A stretch of 13,527 bases of DNA from Pseudomonadota bacterium (GTDB lineage: Bacteria; Pseudomonadota; Alphaproteobacteria; Kiloniellales; J153), in contig JACZWN010000083.1 of assembly GCA_022572105.1 (NCBI GenBank), positions 1-13,527 of the forward strand, given 5' to 3'. The notes beneath the pieces are model-generated. The model had not been told where the DNA came from, ran no database searches, and saw nothing but the letters and a program-made list of their open reading frames with translations. This document shows, piece after piece, positions 12,800-13,527 of this stretch. Every line of letters begins with the position of its first letter. The stretch's first letter is position 1. The position numbers and the translations under genes are program-made.

Positions 12800-12832
12800 A
12801 GCGACCGGAGCCCAGGGCGGACTCCGGTCGCT
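12800..12832 (-). promoter_or_regulatory. Intercistronic hairpin between dctP and dctM
   Basis: A perfect 11-bp stem AGCGACCGGAG (12800-12810) with CTCCGGTCGCT (12822-12832) around an 11-base loop. On the minus strand it is followed by a pyrimidine-rich TCTCTCC rather than a T run. Such stems often protect the upstream binding-protein mRNA or partly terminate, so dctP is made in excess over the permease. That role is inferred. Confidence 0.6.
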
Positions 12833-12870
12833 GTCTCAAATTCCGCCGAACTACGTCATGTCCCGCTCGT

Positions 12871-13527
12871 TCAGTCCAGATAGGTCGGCTTAAGCGCCTG
12901 CGCGGTGCCCCATACCGCATAGGACTTGCGGAACTTGTAGTAGCTTTCGGCCACTTTCTTGAACAGCGGATCCTTGGCCGAATCCTCTTCCACGACCTCG
13001 TTCCAGGCCTTCTCGAAAACGGCGATCTGATCGTCCGTCCAGCGGTGGACCTTCACGCCGTATTTCTCGCCCATCTCGATCATCGCGAAGGGGTTGACGT
13101 ACTCGGTCTCGGCGTAGATGTAATGGATGCTCTCGCCGCAGGCGATCTCGAGTATCGCTTTGTTCTGGTCCGACAGGGCGTCCCACTTGTCCTTGTTGAT
13201 CAGCAGATGGCTCACCGACACCTGCTGGTGCCAGCCCGGGAAGTAGTTGTGCTTGGCGATCTGGTAGAAGCCGTACTTGATGTCCATGGCGGGCATCGAG
13301 AACTCGGTGGCGTCGATCACGCCCTTTTCCAGGGCCGGGAAGATGTCGCCGCCGGCCAAGAGCTGGGTCGAAACGCCGAGCTTCTGCATGACGCGGGCGC
13401 CGAGGCCGAAGAAGCGCATCTTCAGGCCGCGAAGCTGCTCCAGGTCCTTGATCTCTTCCTTGAACCAGCCGGAGGTCTCGGGACCGATGGCGAGGATATC
13501 GAGCTTGGCTATGTTGTGCTTGGCATA
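12871..13527 (-). CDS. dctP: TRAP transporter substrate-binding protein (DctP/TakP-like; 5' end beyond window)
   Basis: The C-terminal 218 residues of the periplasmic solute receptor; the frame is open to the right edge, so signal peptide and first lobe are missing. Family marks are LRGLKMRFFGLGARVMQKLG with the arginine that clamps the substrate carboxylate, LLAGGDIFPALEKGVIDATEF, YFPGWHQQ, and the C-terminal helices. GGDI(F/Y)PALEKG.IDATE closely recalls TakP of Rhodobacter sphaeroides, which binds 2-oxo monocarboxylates, so an organic-acid substrate is likely; TakP has WVGP where this protein has FSMPAMD, so specificity may differ. An internal ATG at 13419 is not the start. First gene of the dctP-dctM-dctQ operon as seen here. 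Confidence 0.92.
   Translation of the reverse strand, partial: YAKHNIAKLDILAIGPETSGWFKEEIKDLEQLRGLKMRFFGLGARVMQKLGVSTQLLAGGDIFPALEKGVIDATEFSMPAMDIKYGFYQIAKHNYFPGWHQQVSVSHLLINKDKWDALSDQNKAILEIACGESIHYIYAETEYVNPFAMIEMGEKYGVKVHRWTDDQIAVFEKAWNEVVEEDSAKDPLFKKVAESYYKFRKSYAVWGTAQALKPTYLD

Noticed and set aside
13384..13419. Internal ATG at 13419 as the start of dctP
   Set aside because: The same frame continues to the right edge with good DctP sequence (KEEIKDLEQLRGLK) upstream, so the gene is cut by the window rather than short.

Overview
The window looks like chromosomal DNA from a GC-rich alphaproteobacterium, probably Rhodospirillales-like; genus cannot be fixed from sequence alone. The pointers are a FnrN/FixK1-type Cys-X2-Cys-X7-Cys oxygen regulator, a TakP-like TRAP transporter, paired sulfopyruvate-decarboxylase-type ThDP subunits and GC-rich third codon positions.

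Left end (1-1780): a copper nitrite reductase gene (nirK, cut by the left edge) is divergent from an FNR-type regulator. A perfect TTGAT-N4-ATCAA box lies between them. This is a compact module for low-oxygen control of denitrification.

Repeat and RNA-rich intergenic region (1777-3016): a 267-bp palindromic MITE-like element with 34-bp perfect terminal inverted repeats starts on the stop codon of the regulator. It is followed by about 970 bp with no credible protein gene. That stretch holds three clustered DnaA-box-like 9-mers, three degenerate 66-bp tandem units, a 69-nt structured element with a UUCG hairpin, and a possible small RNA with its own promoter-like and terminator sequences on the minus strand.

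Middle (3017-5371): a coiled-coil lipoprotein with an OmpA-like C-terminus (minus), a tRNA-Arg(ACG) gene (plus), a 545-bp repeat-bearing gap with one weak small ORF, and a YciI-family protein (minus).

Metabolic block (5493-9042): a UxaA/altronate dehydratase-family gene that seems to have lost its catalytic middle in frame; an SDR oxidoreductase; two ThDP-enzyme subunits resembling sulfopyruvate decarboxylase alpha and beta; a VOC protein; a small coiled-coil protein; and a 51-bp remnant of the 3' end of a second SDR gene. ThDP decarboxylase, YdfG/IsfD-like SDR and a SuyAB/UxaA relative together would fit alpha-keto or sulfonated C3 acid metabolism, but that is inference.

Right end (9170-13527): two small membrane proteins, then a TRAP transporter operon on the minus strand in the order dctP (cut by the right edge), dctM, dctQ. 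The binding protein resembles the 2-oxoacid-binding TakP type. No rRNA, CRISPR array, transposase or phage gene was seen. No whole new multi-gene system is evident; the least explained parts are the 1777-3016 region and the internally deleted UxaA gene.
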